This document shows positions 33,807 through 42,852 of a stretch of DNA of 64,000 nucleotides, piece after piece (position 1 is the stretch's first letter; each line of letters opens with the position of its first letter). A model generated the notes under the pieces. It saw only the letters and a program-made list of their open reading frames with translations, made no database searches and was not told the origin of the DNA. This DNA is from Streptomyces sp. LUP47B (GTDB lineage Bacteria > Actinomycetota > Actinomycetes > Streptomycetales > Streptomycetaceae), in the NCBI RefSeq assembly GCF_001746295.1, contig NZ_MJAH01000001.1:865945-929944 (forward strand), read 5' to 3'. The position numbers and the translations under genes are program-made.

Positions 33807-36197
33807 TCAGAACTCGGGCGGTTCCAGCGACTGCTCGGCCCAGATCGTCTTTCCGCTGCCGGTCTGCCGGCTCCCCCAGCGCTGGGTGAGCTGGGCGACC
33901 AGCAGCAGCCCGCGGCCGCCCTCGTCGAAGGCGTGGGCGCGCCGCAGGTGCGGTGAGGTGGAACTGCCGTCGGAGACCTCGCAGATGAGCGTGCGGTCAC
34001 GGATCAGCCGTAGCTGGATGGGCGGTTCGCCGTAGCGGATGGCGTTGGTGACCAGCTCGCTGACGACGAGTTCGGTGACGAAGGAGGCCTCCTCCAGTCC
34101 CCAGACGGCGAGTTGCTCGGTGGCGGCCTGTCGGGTGGCGGACACGTGCGCGGGGTCGGGCTCGACGTCCCAGGTGGCGACCCGGTCCGCGCCGAGAACC
34201 CGGGTGCGGGCCAGCAGCAGGGCCACGTCGTCACCGGGTTCCTCGGGCAGTACGGCCTTCAGAACGGTGTCACACAGTTCGTCGAGGGTGTCCGTCTTCG
34301 CGGTGAGCGCGCGGCACAGTTCGTCGGTGGCGTGGTCGACGTCGCGGTCCCGGTCCTCGGTCAGTCCGTCGGTGTAGAGGGCGACCACGGCCCCTTCGGG
34401 CAGTTCGATCTCCGTGGCCTCGAAGGGCAGGCCGCCGACGCCGAGCGGGGGTCCCGTGCTCAGGGGGACGAGGCGCGCCGTGCCGTCGGGCAGGACGACG
34501 GCGGGTGGCGGGTGACCGGCGGCGGCCGCGGTGAGGCGGCGCGAGACGGGGTCGTAGACGGCGTAGAGGCAGGTGGCACCGAGCTCGGCGACCTCGCCCC
34601 CCTCGTCGGAGCGGTCGTCGGATGCGAGGTGGGTGACGAGGTCGTCGAGGTGGGTGAGGAGTTCGTCGGGCGGCAGGTCGACGTCGGCGAGGGTGCGCAC
34701 GGCCGTGCACAGGCGGCCCATGGTCGCCGAGGAGGGGATGCCGTGGCCGACCACGTCGCCGACGACCAGGGCGACGCGGCTGCCGGAGAGCGGAATGACG
34801 TCGAACCAGTCGCCGCCGATCCCGGCCAGCGAGCCCGAGGGCAGATAGCGGTGGGCGACCTCGACGGCGGCCTGTCCGGGCAGGCCGCGCGGCAGGAGGC
34901 TGCTCTGCAGGGCCAGGGCGGTGGTGCGTTCGCGGGCGAAACGGCGGGCGTTGTCGACGCAGACGGCGGCCCGGCTGGCGAGTTCCTCGCCGAGGACGGC
35001 GTCGTCGTCCCCGAAGTCGTCGGGGTGGTCGATGCGGACGGCGACCGCGACGCCCAGGGTGGTGCCGCGGGCCTTGAGCGGTACGGCGAGCACGGAGTGG
35101 ACGCCCTTGCGGTACGAGCGGCCGGCCGGAGCGCGGGCGTTGCGTTCGGCGACCCAGCGCATGAAGTCGGGCTCGCCTGCCTGGCTGACGGCCGCCCGTC
35201 CCTCCCGCAGGGCCCGAGCGGGCGGCGAGGAGGCGGGGTAGATGTCCGTCTCGCCGAGGCGGACGGCGGCCTCGGGGGTGCCCTCGTGGCCGGAGCCGTG
35301 GGCGACACGGCGCAGCACGACGTCGCCCTCCAGCGCGGTCGGCGGCTCGTCCGCGCCGAGCACCCAGTCGAGGAGATCCACGCTGGCGAAGTCGGCGTAC
35401 CGGGGCACGAGGAGTTCGACGAGTTCCTCCGCGGTGCGCACCACATCCAGGGTGGTGCCGATGGCTGCCGCCGCCTCGTTGAGCAGGGCCAGCCGTCGGC
35501 GGGCCCAGTACTGGTCGCTGTTGTCGAACGCGGCCAGGGCGACACCCGTGAGCTCCTGGGAGCCTTCCTCCCGCACGGGCCACATCTCGATCGTCCAGGC
35601 GTGTTCCCGGTTGAGGGCGGGCGCGCCGGTGTAGCTCTCGTAGCGGACGGGTCTGCCGGTCTCGGCGACCTGGCGCAGGTTGGCCAGGAACCCGCGGCTG
35701 TGTTCGGCGTCCTCGACGGTGTCCGAGAAGAACCGGCCGAGCAGGGCTTCCTCCGGGACCCCCATGACCCGGCAGGCCACGTCGTTGAGGCGCAGGTACT
35801 GCTGACGGGTGTCGAAGATCGACATGGACATGACCGCCTGCTGGAAGGCCTGTCCGGCCAGGGTCGGCTCGGCGGAGCCGGGTGGCCGTGCGGTGATCAC
35901 GTATCCGGCGGGGGCGCCGTTCCCGCCCAGGACCGGGCACGCCTCAACGAAGCGCGTGAGAGAGGAGCCGTCGCGGTGCCGCAGTACGACGGTCCCCTTC
36001 AGCGCGGACACAGCCGGCCCCGGCGGGTCCTCGGCGAGCAGCTCCCGTGCCGCCCGCCCCACGACCTCCTCGGCCGTGCGTCCCGTCAGCCGCCGGGCAC
36101 CCTCGCTCCACCCCGTCACCATGCCTGAGGCATCGGTGGTCGCCGTAGCGGAGACGTGCTCCATATCGTCCAGGATGGTCCCTTTGTCAGGCCGCAT
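33807..36197 (-). CDS. Multidomain PAS-GAF-PP2C phosphatase with GHKL anti-sigma kinase domain
   Basis: A large signalling protein of about 796 residues. In order it contains PAS domains (about 15-235), a GAF domain (about 240-410), a SpoIIE-type PP2C phosphatase (about 430-650; GGDWFDVIPL, GDVVGHGIPSSATM, TDGL) and a C-terminal RsbW-like GHKL domain (VSELVTNAIRYG, DEGGRGLLLV). Such proteins combine the phosphatase and kinase arms of the partner-switching system that controls SigB-type sigma factors in Streptomyces. The start is uncertain: ATG 36197 has no good ribosome binding site, and ATG 36164 is a real alternative. Confidence 0.88.
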   Translation of the reverse strand: MRPDKGTILDDMEHVSATATTDASGMVTGWSEGARRLTGRTAEEVVGRAARELLAEDPPGPAVSALKGTVVLRHRDGSSLTRFVEACPVLGGNGAPAGYVITARPPGSAEPTLAGQAFQQAVMSMSIFDTRQQYLRLNDVACRVMGVPEEALLGRFFSDTVEDAEHSRGFLANLRQVAETGRPVRYESYTGAPALNREHAWTIEMWPVREEGSQELTGVALAAFDNSDQYWARRRLALLNEAAAAIGTTLDVVRTAEELVELLVPRYADFASVDLLDWVLGADEPPTALEGDVVLRRVAHGSGHEGTPEAAVRLGETDIYPASSPPARALREGRAAVSQAGEPDFMRWVAERNARAPAGRSYRKGVHSVLAVPLKARGTTLGVAVAVRIDHPDDFGDDDAVLGEELASRAAVCVDNARRFARERTTALALQSSLLPRGLPGQAAVEVAHRYLPSGSLAGIGGDWFDVIPLSGSRVALVVGDVVGHGIPSSATMGRLCTAVRTLADVDLPPDELLTHLDDLVTHLASDDRSDEGGEVAELGATCLYAVYDPVSRRLTAAAAGHPPPAVVLPDGTARLVPLSTGPPLGVGGLPFEATEIELPEGAVVALYTDGLTEDRDRDVDHATDELCRALTAKTDTLDELCDTVLKAVLPEEPGDDVALLLARTRVLGADRVATWDVEPDPAHVSATRQAATEQLAVWGLEEASFVTELVVSELVTNAIRYGEPPIQLRLIRDRTLICEVSDGSSTSPHLRRAHAFDEGGRGLLLVAQLTQRWGSRQTGSGKTIWAEQSLEPPEF

Positions 36198-36228
36198 CAA
36201 CCGAAACGGTGCAACCGGGCCCCGCTCG

Positions 36229-36696
36229 TCACTCCCGGTGTGCGCGCAGGGCTTCGAGGGCGCGGTCGGCGTGGGTGTTCATGCGCAGTTCGCTGCGGAC
36301 GACCTCGAGCACCGTACGGTCCTGGGCGATGACGAAGGTGACGCGTTTGGTGGGAGCCAGGGAGAAGCCTCGCTTGACGCCGAAGAGCTCGCGTATCTTG
36401 CCGTCGACGTCGGACAGGAGAGGCATGCCGAGGGTGTGCTGTCCGGCGAACTCCTGCTGGCGTTCGACGGTGTCGCCGCTGATGCCCACCGGCCGGGCGC
36501 CGGCCGCGGCGAACTCGGCGGCGAGGTCGCGGAAGTGGCAGGCCTCCGCGGTGCAGCCGGCGGTCAGGGCGGCGGGGTAGAAGAAGAGGACGACCGGGCC
36601 GTCGGCGAGCAGTTCGGACAGCTTGCGGCTGGTGCCGGTCTCGTCCGGGAGCTCGAAGTCCTCGACGGTGTCGCCGGTCTCCATCGTCTTGCTCAT
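36229..36696 (-). CDS. Peroxiredoxin of the BCP/AhpC type
   Basis: A 155-residue thiol peroxidase. The peroxidatic cysteine is C48 in the AGCTAEAC segment, and C53 follows it at the position where the resolving cysteine sits in many BCP-type members. Earlier VVLFFYPAALT and later ATPTKRVTFV are as expected. The ATG at 36696 has GGGGAGGG upstream and overlaps the stop of the DoxX gene by four bases (ATGA), so the two are co-translated. It detoxifies peroxides in the cytoplasm. Confidence 0.92.
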   Translation of the reverse strand: MSKTMETGDTVEDFELPDETGTSRKLSELLADGPVVLFFYPAALTAGCTAEACHFRDLAAEFAAAGARPVGISGDTVERQQEFAGQHTLGMPLLSDVDGKIRELFGVKRGFSLAPTKRVTFVIAQDRTVLEVVRSELRMNTHADRALEALRAHRE

Positions 36697-37073
36697 GCCT
36701 GGCCCTCCCCGTTCTTCGCGATGCTGCGTGCCCACAGCACGAGCGGCAGTTGCAGCGGCAGCCGTCCGAGGGCCGCCGCCTTCAGCGGTGCGGGACGGTG
36801 GCGCCAGTCGGCGGCCATCTTGACGTTGGCGGGGAACACCCCGACGAAGAAGGCGGCCGTGGCGAGCGCGGCGGTCCGCCGGGTCTTGGGCAGCGCCAGA
36901 CCGGCGGCGAGCGCGAGCTCCACGGCACCGCTCGCGTAGGTCCAGGTCCGGGGCTTGCCGGGCAGGGCCCGCGGGATGGTGGCGTCGTAGGGACGTGGTG
37001 CGGCGAAGTGGGTGACGCCCGCGGTGGCCAGCAGGCCGGCGAGCAGCAGGGGTGAGCGTGGGGACCGTGGCAC
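36693..37073 (-). CDS. DoxX-family membrane protein
   Basis: A 126-residue protein with about four hydrophobic helices (LLLAGLLATAGVTHF, GAVELALAAGLALP, AALATAAFFVGVFPA and the C-terminal one). The segment THFAAPRPYDATIPR is typical of DoxX/MauE-like proteins. The stop overlaps the start of a peroxiredoxin gene by four bases, so expression is coupled and a shared redox role in the membrane is likely. The GTG has GGAGGAGG upstream. Confidence 0.83.
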   Translation of the reverse strand: MPRSPRSPLLLAGLLATAGVTHFAAPRPYDATIPRALPGKPRTWTYASGAVELALAAGLALPKTRRTAALATAAFFVGVFPANVKMAADWRHRPAPLKAAALGRLPLQLPLVLWARSIAKNGEGQA

Positions 37074-37144
37074 GGTTCCTCCTCCTGGGGGCTGCCGCGC
37101 ACACTACTGGACGGTACAAGCACCTCGTGCAGCGGCCTGTGCCC

Positions 37145-37909
37145 TCATCGGGAACGCCGGTTGTGGGTACCCGGGGTGTAGCCGAAGGAGCGGTGGAAGA
37201 CGTCGATGAAGGCACTCGCGGAGGACCAGCCGCAGTGGTGGGCGACGGTCGTGACGGGGACGTCGTCGGCCAGCAGCCGCAGGGCGTGGTAGAGCCGCGA
37301 CTGGGTGCGCCACTGCGGGAAGGTCATGCCGAACTCGCCGCGGAACAGTCGGCTGAGGGTGCGTTCCGAGGCCCCGGTCGCGACGCCGAGTGCGGCGAGG
37401 GTGCGCGGGTCGGCGGGGTCGGCGTGGACGAGCGCGCAGACCGCGGCCAGCCGGGGATCGGTGGGGGTGGGCAGCAGCAGGGGCTGCTGGGGCGAGGCGC
37501 GCAGTTGGTCGCGCAGGACGGCGAGCAGACGGTGACGTTCGGGGCTGTCGTCGGCCGGGTCGCGGGTGTACGCGAGGATCAGCTCGCGCAGCAGCGGGCC
37601 GACGGCGAGGACCGTAGGGGCGTCCAGACCGAGTGGGTTGTCGTCGGCGGGGAGACCGACCAGGTACAGGTCGAGCCGGCCGTGGGCGCGGTGGGCGTGG
37701 ACGGTGCCTGCGGGGACCCAGATGGCGCGGGTACCGGGCGCGAACCAGGTGCCGGCGTCGGTGGTGACCGCGAGGACAGCGGAGCCTGCATAGACGATCT
37801 GGTGCTCGTCGTGCCGGTGGGCGTCGATGCGTTCGCCTGCGGCGAGGTGCTGGGCACGCGTGGGCGCCGCAGGTGTGTGGCGAATGGCCGGGTGGCGGAT
37901 CTCCGACAT
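37145..37909 (-). CDS. AraC-family regulator
   Basis: A 254-residue AraC/XylS-type activator. The N-terminal half is a cupin-like sensory domain (LAAGERIDAHRHDEHQIVYAG with the metal-like histidines in AHRHDEH and TVHAHR). The C-terminal HTH pair reads LGVATGASERTLSRLF and TTVAHHCGWSSASAFIDVF ending in RSFGYTPG. It is divergent from an MFS transporter gene whose start is 55 bases away, which it probably controls. Confidence 0.9.
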   Translation of the reverse strand: MSEIRHPAIRHTPAAPTRAQHLAAGERIDAHRHDEHQIVYAGSAVLAVTTDAGTWFAPGTRAIWVPAGTVHAHRAHGRLDLYLVGLPADDNPLGLDAPTVLAVGPLLRELILAYTRDPADDSPERHRLLAVLRDQLRASPQQPLLLPTPTDPRLAAVCALVHADPADPRTLAALGVATGASERTLSRLFRGEFGMTFPQWRTQSRLYHALRLLADDVPVTTVAHHCGWSSASAFIDVFHRSFGYTPGTHNRRSR

Positions 37910-37963
37910 CAATGGGCAGATTATCGAAAGCGGGCCGGGCACCGCTCCGGCGAAGCTCGTCCG

Positions 37964-39130
37964 GTGTCCAGGAATCGTTCCCTCACGCTGTTGTCGCTCG
38001 GTCACGCCTGTGTGGACGTGTACCAGGGGGCCGTAGCCGCCCTGGTGCCCTACTTCGTCGCCGAGCGCGCCTACTCGTATGCGGCCGCGTCCGGCGTCGT
38101 CCTGGCCGCGTCCCTGCTGTCGTCGGTGGTGCAGCCGCTGTTCGGGGCGCTGACCGACCGCTGGGCGATGCCGTGGCTGCTGCCGCTGAGCGCGCTGGCG
38201 GCGGGGTCGGGGGTCGCGCTGAGCGGGGTCGTCGGCTCCTACCCGCTCACGCTCGCAGCGGTCGCCGTGTCCGGGATCGGCGTCGCGGCCTACCATCCGG
38301 AGGCCGCCAGGGCCGCCCGAACCGTCGCGTCCGGCGGGAACTCGGGGATGGGTTGGTTCTCGCTCGGCGGCAACGTCGGCTTCGCCCTCGCCCCGCTGCT
38401 GGTCGCCGCCGTGATCGCCACGGGCGGGCTGCGCGCCTCCCCCCTGCTGGTCGTGCCGGCCGTGGCGGGTGCGGCCCTGTGCGCGGCAGCGGTCCGCGCC
38501 CTACGGGTCCGCACACCGGCCGGACGGCCGACCGAGGGCTCCGGAAGCGACGACTGGCCGTCGTTCCTGCGGCTCTCGGGCGCGGTGGTCTGCCGGTCGG
38601 TCGTGTTCGTCGGGCTCAGTGCCTTCGTTTCGCTGTACGTCCGTGAGCGCGTCGGCGGCGCGGATGTGGCCGGTACGGCGGCACTGTGTGTGCTCTATGC
38701 GGGCGGTGCCGTGGGCACGGTCCTCGGGGGCCGGCTCGCCGACCGGTACGGGCGCCTCGCGGTGGTGCGCCGGGCGTATGCGCTGACCGGGCTCGCCGTG
38801 GCCGGGGTGGTGCTCGTCCCCGGCCCCGCGGTCTATCTTTTCGTCGCCCTCACCTCGGCCGCCCTGTACGTGCCGTTCTCCCTGCACGTCACCCTCGGCC
38901 AGGACTTTCTGCCCGGGCGGGTGGGTACCGCGAGCGGGGTCACGCTGGGCCTGACGGTGAGCGTCGGCGGCCTGGCCGCCCCGGCGCTCGGGGCACTGGC
39001 CGACACCACGTCGCTGCGGACCGCGCTGGCGCCGCTGATCATCCTGCCCGCACTGAGCGGGCTACTGCTGCGAGGACTTCGCGACCCCGCACCGGAACGA
39101 CAGTCCACTCCCTGCCTTCCGGCGCGATGA
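37964..39130 (+). CDS. MFS transporter, fosmidomycin-resistance-like
   Basis: A 388-residue major facilitator with about twelve helices. The opening (SLGHACVDVYQGAVAALVPYF) and the loop GGRLADRYGR are those of the Fsr/FsmR-like sugar-efflux group. The GTG at 37964 is the best start. It is divergent from an AraC regulator. The last 58 codons and the stop are repeated downstream with about seven percent divergence, giving a separate 65-codon ORF that overlaps this stop by four bases. Without topology evidence, this is a small-molecule exporter. Confidence 0.85.
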   Translation: MSRNRSLTLLSLGHACVDVYQGAVAALVPYFVAERAYSYAAASGVVLAASLLSSVVQPLFGALTDRWAMPWLLPLSALAAGSGVALSGVVGSYPLTLAAVAVSGIGVAAYHPEAARAARTVASGGNSGMGWFSLGGNVGFALAPLLVAAVIATGGLRASPLLVVPAVAGAALCAAAVRALRVRTPAGRPTEGSGSDDWPSFLRLSGAVVCRSVVFVGLSAFVSLYVRERVGGADVAGTAALCVLYAGGAVGTVLGGRLADRYGRLAVVRRAYALTGLAVAGVVLVPGPAVYLFVALTSAALYVPFSLHVTLGQDFLPGRVGTASGVTLGLTVSVGGLAAPALGALADTTSLRTALAPLIILPALSGLLLRGLRDPAPERQSTPCLPAR

Positions 39131-39344
39131 CCGTCAGGCGGTGCCGGCCGGTGAGCGTCGGCGGGCTGGCCGCCCCGGCGCTCGGGGCGCTGGCCGACTC
39201 CACGTCGCTGCGGACCGCGCTGATGCCGCTGATCATCCTGCCCGCACTGGGAGGCCTACTGCTGCGAGGGCTTCGCGAGCCCGCACCGGAACGACAGTCC
39301 ACTCCGCGCCTACCGGCGCGATGACCGTCAGGCGGTCCCGGCCG
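38957..39344. repeat. 194-bp direct repeat at the 3' end of the MFS gene
   Basis: Copy 1 is 38957-39150 and copy 2 is 39151-39344, with about 14 differences (93 percent identity). Each copy contains the end of the MFS reading frame, its TGA, and the last bases of the converging MarR gene. The length is not a multiple of three. Confidence 0.93.
39127..39324 (+). pseudogene. Duplicated C-terminal end of the MFS transporter, intact 65-codon frame
   Basis: ATG 39127 overlaps the MFS stop (ATGA). After 8 new residues the frame reads SVGGLAAPALGALADSTS and continues to LREPAPERQSTPRLPAR, parallel to the MFS C terminus. Most differences are conservative. It would encode a single-helix membrane peptide. 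It may be translated by coupling, or may be a passive remnant. Confidence 0.6.
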
Positions 39345-39843
39345 GTGTCGGCTCCTCGCTGTCGTCGTCGATCGCGTGGGAAAGGAAGTCGTCCACCATG
39401 CGATGGAAGAGCCCGGCCAGCTGCCGAAGCTCCTCGGGCGACCACTCCGCCAGGGCCAGCTGCATACCGCGGGCGCCGGCGTCGCGGATGCGGTCGATCG
39501 CCTGCTGACCGGTCTCGGTGAGCTGGATGCGCTGGGCGCGCCGGTCCTCGGGGTCGGGGACGCGCGTGACGTAACCCGACTTCTGCAGCTGCTGGACGGT
39601 GCGGGTGACGTGGGAGGCCTCCACCCCCAGTCGGTTGGCCAGCTCCCCCGGGCGCATCGGTTCGGTGTCGGCGACCTGCCGCAGCAACGCCACGGCGGCA
39701 CGGTCCAGCGGCACCTCGGCCAGGGACATCAGCCGGTCGTGCTGCCGGGCCCGGGTGCTCAGGTAGGTGATGCGGGTGAGCGCCCGCTCGATCTCGATGA
39801 CTTCCGGGGACGCGGGGACGTCGGGGAGCGGCTGTGAGGACAT
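39328..39843 (-). CDS. MarR-family regulator
   Basis: A 171-residue MarR protein with the family's winged helix (LANRLGVEASHVTRTVQQL, then GYVTRVPDPEDRRAQRIQL) flanked by dimerisation helices. Its last codons coincide with the 194-bp repeat at the end of the MFS gene. The stop (39328) converges on that gene. A short motif, TAACTCAAGTAA, lies upstream at 39870-39881 and recurs upstream of the OmpR-type regulator gene, so it may recognise both. The signal is unknown. Confidence 0.9.
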   Translation of the reverse strand: MSSQPLPDVPASPEVIEIERALTRITYLSTRARQHDRLMSLAEVPLDRAAVALLRQVADTEPMRPGELANRLGVEASHVTRTVQQLQKSGYVTRVPDPEDRRAQRIQLTETGQQAIDRIRDAGARGMQLALAEWSPEELRQLAGLFHRMVDDFLSHAIDDDSEEPTPAGTA

Positions 39844-39869
39844 ACTCGCCAGTTTACCATCTTGTTGCG

Positions 39870-39881
39870 TAACTCAAGTAA
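39870..39881. promoter_or_regulatory. Possible MarR operator, copy 1
   Basis: TAACTCAAGTAA, a nearly palindromic 12-mer (one mismatched pair), lies 27 bases upstream of the MarR start. The same 12-mer occurs at 43631-43642. Confidence 0.45.
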
Positions 39882-39904
39882 TCTCCGACAGCTCGAGGGT
39901 ACGC

Positions 39905-39942
39905 GGGGAGCGCCGGCAGCAGACCGGCTGCCGGCGCTCCCC
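39905..39942. terminator. Strong hairpin after the P450 operon
   Basis: A perfect 16-bp stem, 39905-39920 with 39927-39942, and the loop AGACCG. It lies eight bases past the reductase stop and separates the operon from the MarR gene. Confidence 0.88.
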
Positions 39943-39950
39943 CCGAACAC

Positions 39951-41138
39951 TCAGACGTCGACGGCCGGGACCCCGGTCCGTACGGTCTCGTGCCAGGCCG
40001 CTCCGGTCGCGACGGCCTGCCGCCACTGCCGGATCGCCTTGGGCGGCATGCCCACCGCGAGGGCACCGCTGACACGGTCGCCGGTGCGGTACCCGGCGAC
40101 GAACCGGCGCTGCGCCAAGTCACCTTCTACGACGGCTACTTCGTCGTGCCCGCGCAGGAAGCCGTACGCCTGGATCTTCATGTCGTACTGGTCCGACCAG
40201 AAGTACGGCACGGGCGCGAACGGCTTGCGCGCCCCCTCGGCGGCGAGCAGGTTGCGGGCGGCCGCCATGCCCTGCTCGGCGGCGTTGGTGCGGTGCTCGA
40301 TCCGCATGGAAGTGCCGAACAGCGGGTTGTACCAGCGGGCGACATCGCCGGCCGCGTACACGTGCTTCGCGGCCTCGCAGTACTGGTCGCACACCAGCCC
40401 GTCGCCCACCGTGAGCCCGCTGCCCTCCAGCCACTCGGCGTTGGGCAGCGAGCCGATGGCCACGAGCACCTCGTCCGCCTCGATCTCCTCGCCACCGGCG
40501 AGCCTGACGCCGTCCTCGGTCACCTCGGTCACGGTGACTCCGCAGCGCAGGTCGATGCCCCGCTCCACATGGACCCGGGCCAGCATCCGCCCGACCTCCG
40601 CGCCGACCGCGTGCGCCATGGGCACCTCGGCGGGTTCCAGGACGGTCACCTCGGCCCCGAGGCGCCAGGCGACCGCTGCGGCCTCAGCGCCGAGGAAACC
40701 TGCGCCCACCACGACCAGGCGCCGCCCCGCGCTCAGCCGCTCCCGCAGCGTGAGCGCGTCGTCCAGGGTGCGCAGCACGTGCGCGCCCTCACCGGGCAGG
40801 CGGCGCGGCCGTACCCCGGTGGCGATGATCAGTCCGTCGTACGACACCTTCGAGCTGTCGGCCAACTCCACTGTGCGGGAGACGAGTTCCAGGCCCGTCG
40901 CCGCGACACCGAGCCGCAGGTCGAGGTCGAGCGCGGCGAGGTCGGCGGAGGTGCGCAGGGCGAGCCGGTCCCGCTCCCACTCCGCCGCCAGGACCTGCTT
41001 GGACAACGGCGGCCGGTCGTAGGGAGGTTCGGGCTCCTCTCCGACGAGGGTGATCGTGCCGTCGTACCCCTCGCGGCGCAGTGTCTCGGCCGCCGAGAGC
41101 CCAGCGGCCGAGGCGCCGACGACGGCGATCCGCCTCAC
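39951..41138 (-). CDS. NAD(P)H-dependent ferredoxin reductase (FAD), P450 partner
   Basis: A 395-residue FAD reductase. The first ADP-binding fold is at VVGASAAGLSAAETL, the second at VVVGAGFLGAEAAAVA, and YAAGDVARW completes the FAD site. It is the typical pyridine nucleotide-disulfide fold of P450 ferredoxin reductases. The GTG at 41138 overlaps the ferredoxin stop by four bases (GTGA), so translation is coupled. It transfers electrons from NAD(P)H to the ferredoxin next to it and so to the P450. A strong terminator follows. Confidence 0.93.
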   Translation of the reverse strand: MRRIAVVGASAAGLSAAETLRREGYDGTITLVGEEPEPPYDRPPLSKQVLAAEWERDRLALRTSADLAALDLDLRLGVAATGLELVSRTVELADSSKVSYDGLIIATGVRPRRLPGEGAHVLRTLDDALTLRERLSAGRRLVVVGAGFLGAEAAAVAWRLGAEVTVLEPAEVPMAHAVGAEVGRMLARVHVERGIDLRCGVTVTEVTEDGVRLAGGEEIEADEVLVAIGSLPNAEWLEGSGLTVGDGLVCDQYCEAAKHVYAAGDVARWYNPLFGTSMRIEHRTNAAEQGMAAARNLLAAEGARKPFAPVPYFWSDQYDMKIQAYGFLRGHDEVAVVEGDLAQRRFVAGYRTGDRVSGALAVGMPPKAIRQWRQAVATGAAWHETVRTGVPAVDV

Positions 41139-41329
41139 GCCCGGACCAGCCGGATCGCCGCGGCCGGACAGACCGCGACTGCTTCCCTCACGTCGTCGAC
41201 CTGGTCGTCGCCGACCTGGTCCGTCAGGAGGATCGCGATGCCGTCGTCGTCCTGGTCGAACACGTCCATGGCGGCGACCACACACTGTCCGGAGGCGACG
41301 CACTTGTCGGCTTCCAGTTCCACCTTCAT
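41135..41329 (-). CDS. [3Fe-4S] ferredoxin of a P450 system
   Basis: A 64-residue ferredoxin. Three cysteines, C10, C16 (CVASGQC) and C54 (VCPAAAI), fit a [3Fe-4S] cluster as in Streptomyces P450 partners such as SuaB. The residue between C10 and C16 that would complete a fourth ligand is absent. AAGGGG precedes the ATG. It lies between the P450 and the reductase, overlapping the latter, and is the natural electron carrier of the operon. Confidence 0.93.
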   Translation of the reverse strand: MKVELEADKCVASGQCVVAAMDVFDQDDDGIAILLTDQVGDDQVDDVREAVAVCPAAAIRLVRA

Positions 41330-41377
41330 GGGATTCCCCTTGTCCTTCTCGCGGTTGTCGTGGGTGGGCGGGAGCCG

Positions 41378-42610
41378 TTACCAGGCCACCGGCAGTTCGT
41401 GGATGCCGTAGATGAACGCGTCGTGCTTGAACTTCACGTCCTCCAGGGCGCAGGCGAGCCTGAGGGTGGGGATGCGCCGGTAGAGGGTGCCGTAGACGAC
41501 CTGGAGCTCCATGCGGGCCAGCGGCTGGCCCAGGCACTGGTGGACGCCGAAGCCGAACGCGACGTGGCGGCGGGCGTCGCGGGTGATGTCGAGACGGTCG
41601 GGGTCCTCGAACACCTCGGGGTCGCGGTTGCCGATCTCGTTGGCCATGATCACGCCCTCGCCGGCCCTGATGACCTGCCCGGCGATCTCGATGTCCGCGG
41701 TGACCGCGCGCCGGCGGCCCAGGTGGGTGATGTGGAGGTAGCGCAGCAGTTCCTCGACCGCCGAGGCGACGAGCTTGGGGTCGTCCGTGTCGCGCAACAG
41801 GGCGAGCTGGTCGGGGTGTTCGAGGAGGGCGGCGGTACCGAGCGTGATCATGTTCGCGGTGGTCTCGTGGCCCGCGATCAGCAGGAGCAGGGCCATCTCC
41901 GTGGCCTGTCCGTGCGTCAGCTCTCCCGCCGCGACGCGCCCGGCGACGCCCGACAGGAGGTCGTCCTTCGAGTCGGTGAGGCGCTGGGCGATCTGACCGG
42001 CCAGATATCCGGCGACCTCCCGGGTCGCGGCGCCGCGTTCCTCGGGGGTCGCGGTCGTGCGGACCATCGTCCTGGTGTTGTCCTGGAACATGGCGTGGTC
42101 GTCGTAGGGCACGCCGAGCAGTTCGCAGATGACCAGCGAGGGGATCGGCAGCGCGAACGCCTCGACGAGGTCGACGGGACCGGGACCCGCCAGCATGTCG
42201 TCGATCAGGCCGTCCACGATCCGCTGTACGGCGGGCCTGAGGGCCTCGACCTTCCTGATGGCGAACGGTGCCGTCACCATCCGGCGCAGCCGGGCGTGTT
42301 CGGGGTCGTCCATCATGATGAAGCTGAGCTTGCCCTCGCCGGCCTCGGCACTGGCCTTGGTCGGATAACCCGGCTGATCGGTGTCGGCGCTGACCCGGGG
42401 ATCGCCCAGGACGGCCCGTTGCTCGGCGTAGCGGGTCACGAGCCAGGGCTCGCTGCCGTCCCACAGGCGCACCTTCACGAGCGGCCCCTGTTCCTGGAGT
42501 TCCCTGAGGCCGGGCGGCGGGTCGAAGGGACAGCGGGAGGCACGCGGCATGGGGAACTCGGGGGCGGTGCCCGCGACGTCGTGCGCGGGACCGGCCACGG
42601 TTTCGGCCAT
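41378..42610 (-). CDS. Cytochrome P450, CYP105-like
   Basis: A 410-residue P450. The heme cysteine is at about 359 in FGFGVHQCLGQPLARMEL; the oxygen-binding I helix is LLIAGHETTANM and the K-helix ExxR is EELLRYLHI, with HLGRRRAVTADIEIAG as in the CYP105 family. CYP105 enzymes oxidise a wide range of drugs and natural products. It is the first gene of a three-gene operon with its own ferredoxin and reductase, so the system is self-contained. GAGGAG precedes the ATG. Confidence 0.93.
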   Translation of the reverse strand: MAETVAGPAHDVAGTAPEFPMPRASRCPFDPPPGLRELQEQGPLVKVRLWDGSEPWLVTRYAEQRAVLGDPRVSADTDQPGYPTKASAEAGEGKLSFIMMDDPEHARLRRMVTAPFAIRKVEALRPAVQRIVDGLIDDMLAGPGPVDLVEAFALPIPSLVICELLGVPYDDHAMFQDNTRTMVRTTATPEERGAATREVAGYLAGQIAQRLTDSKDDLLSGVAGRVAAGELTHGQATEMALLLLIAGHETTANMITLGTAALLEHPDQLALLRDTDDPKLVASAVEELLRYLHITHLGRRRAVTADIEIAGQVIRAGEGVIMANEIGNRDPEVFEDPDRLDITRDARRHVAFGFGVHQCLGQPLARMELQVVYGTLYRRIPTLRLACALEDVKFKHDAFIYGIHELPVAW

Positions 42611-42852
42611 GGTTCTCCTCGGTGGTGGGGGGCTCTGCCCGAGGGGGCGGAGCGCCGGGGCGAAGTGGTCGAGGCCTCGATGAGCACATGCAAACAGACC
42701 GGGCTGACGTCCTCCCGCCAGTGACCTGACGGGAGGCTGACGTGACCCGGATCACACGCCCTCTGCGCCGTCAACTGCCGCTGTTAGCAGGGGAGTTGTC
42801 CACCAGAGGGGGCGTTCCGAAACACCGGTACCCACCGTTTGCAGCCGAATCC

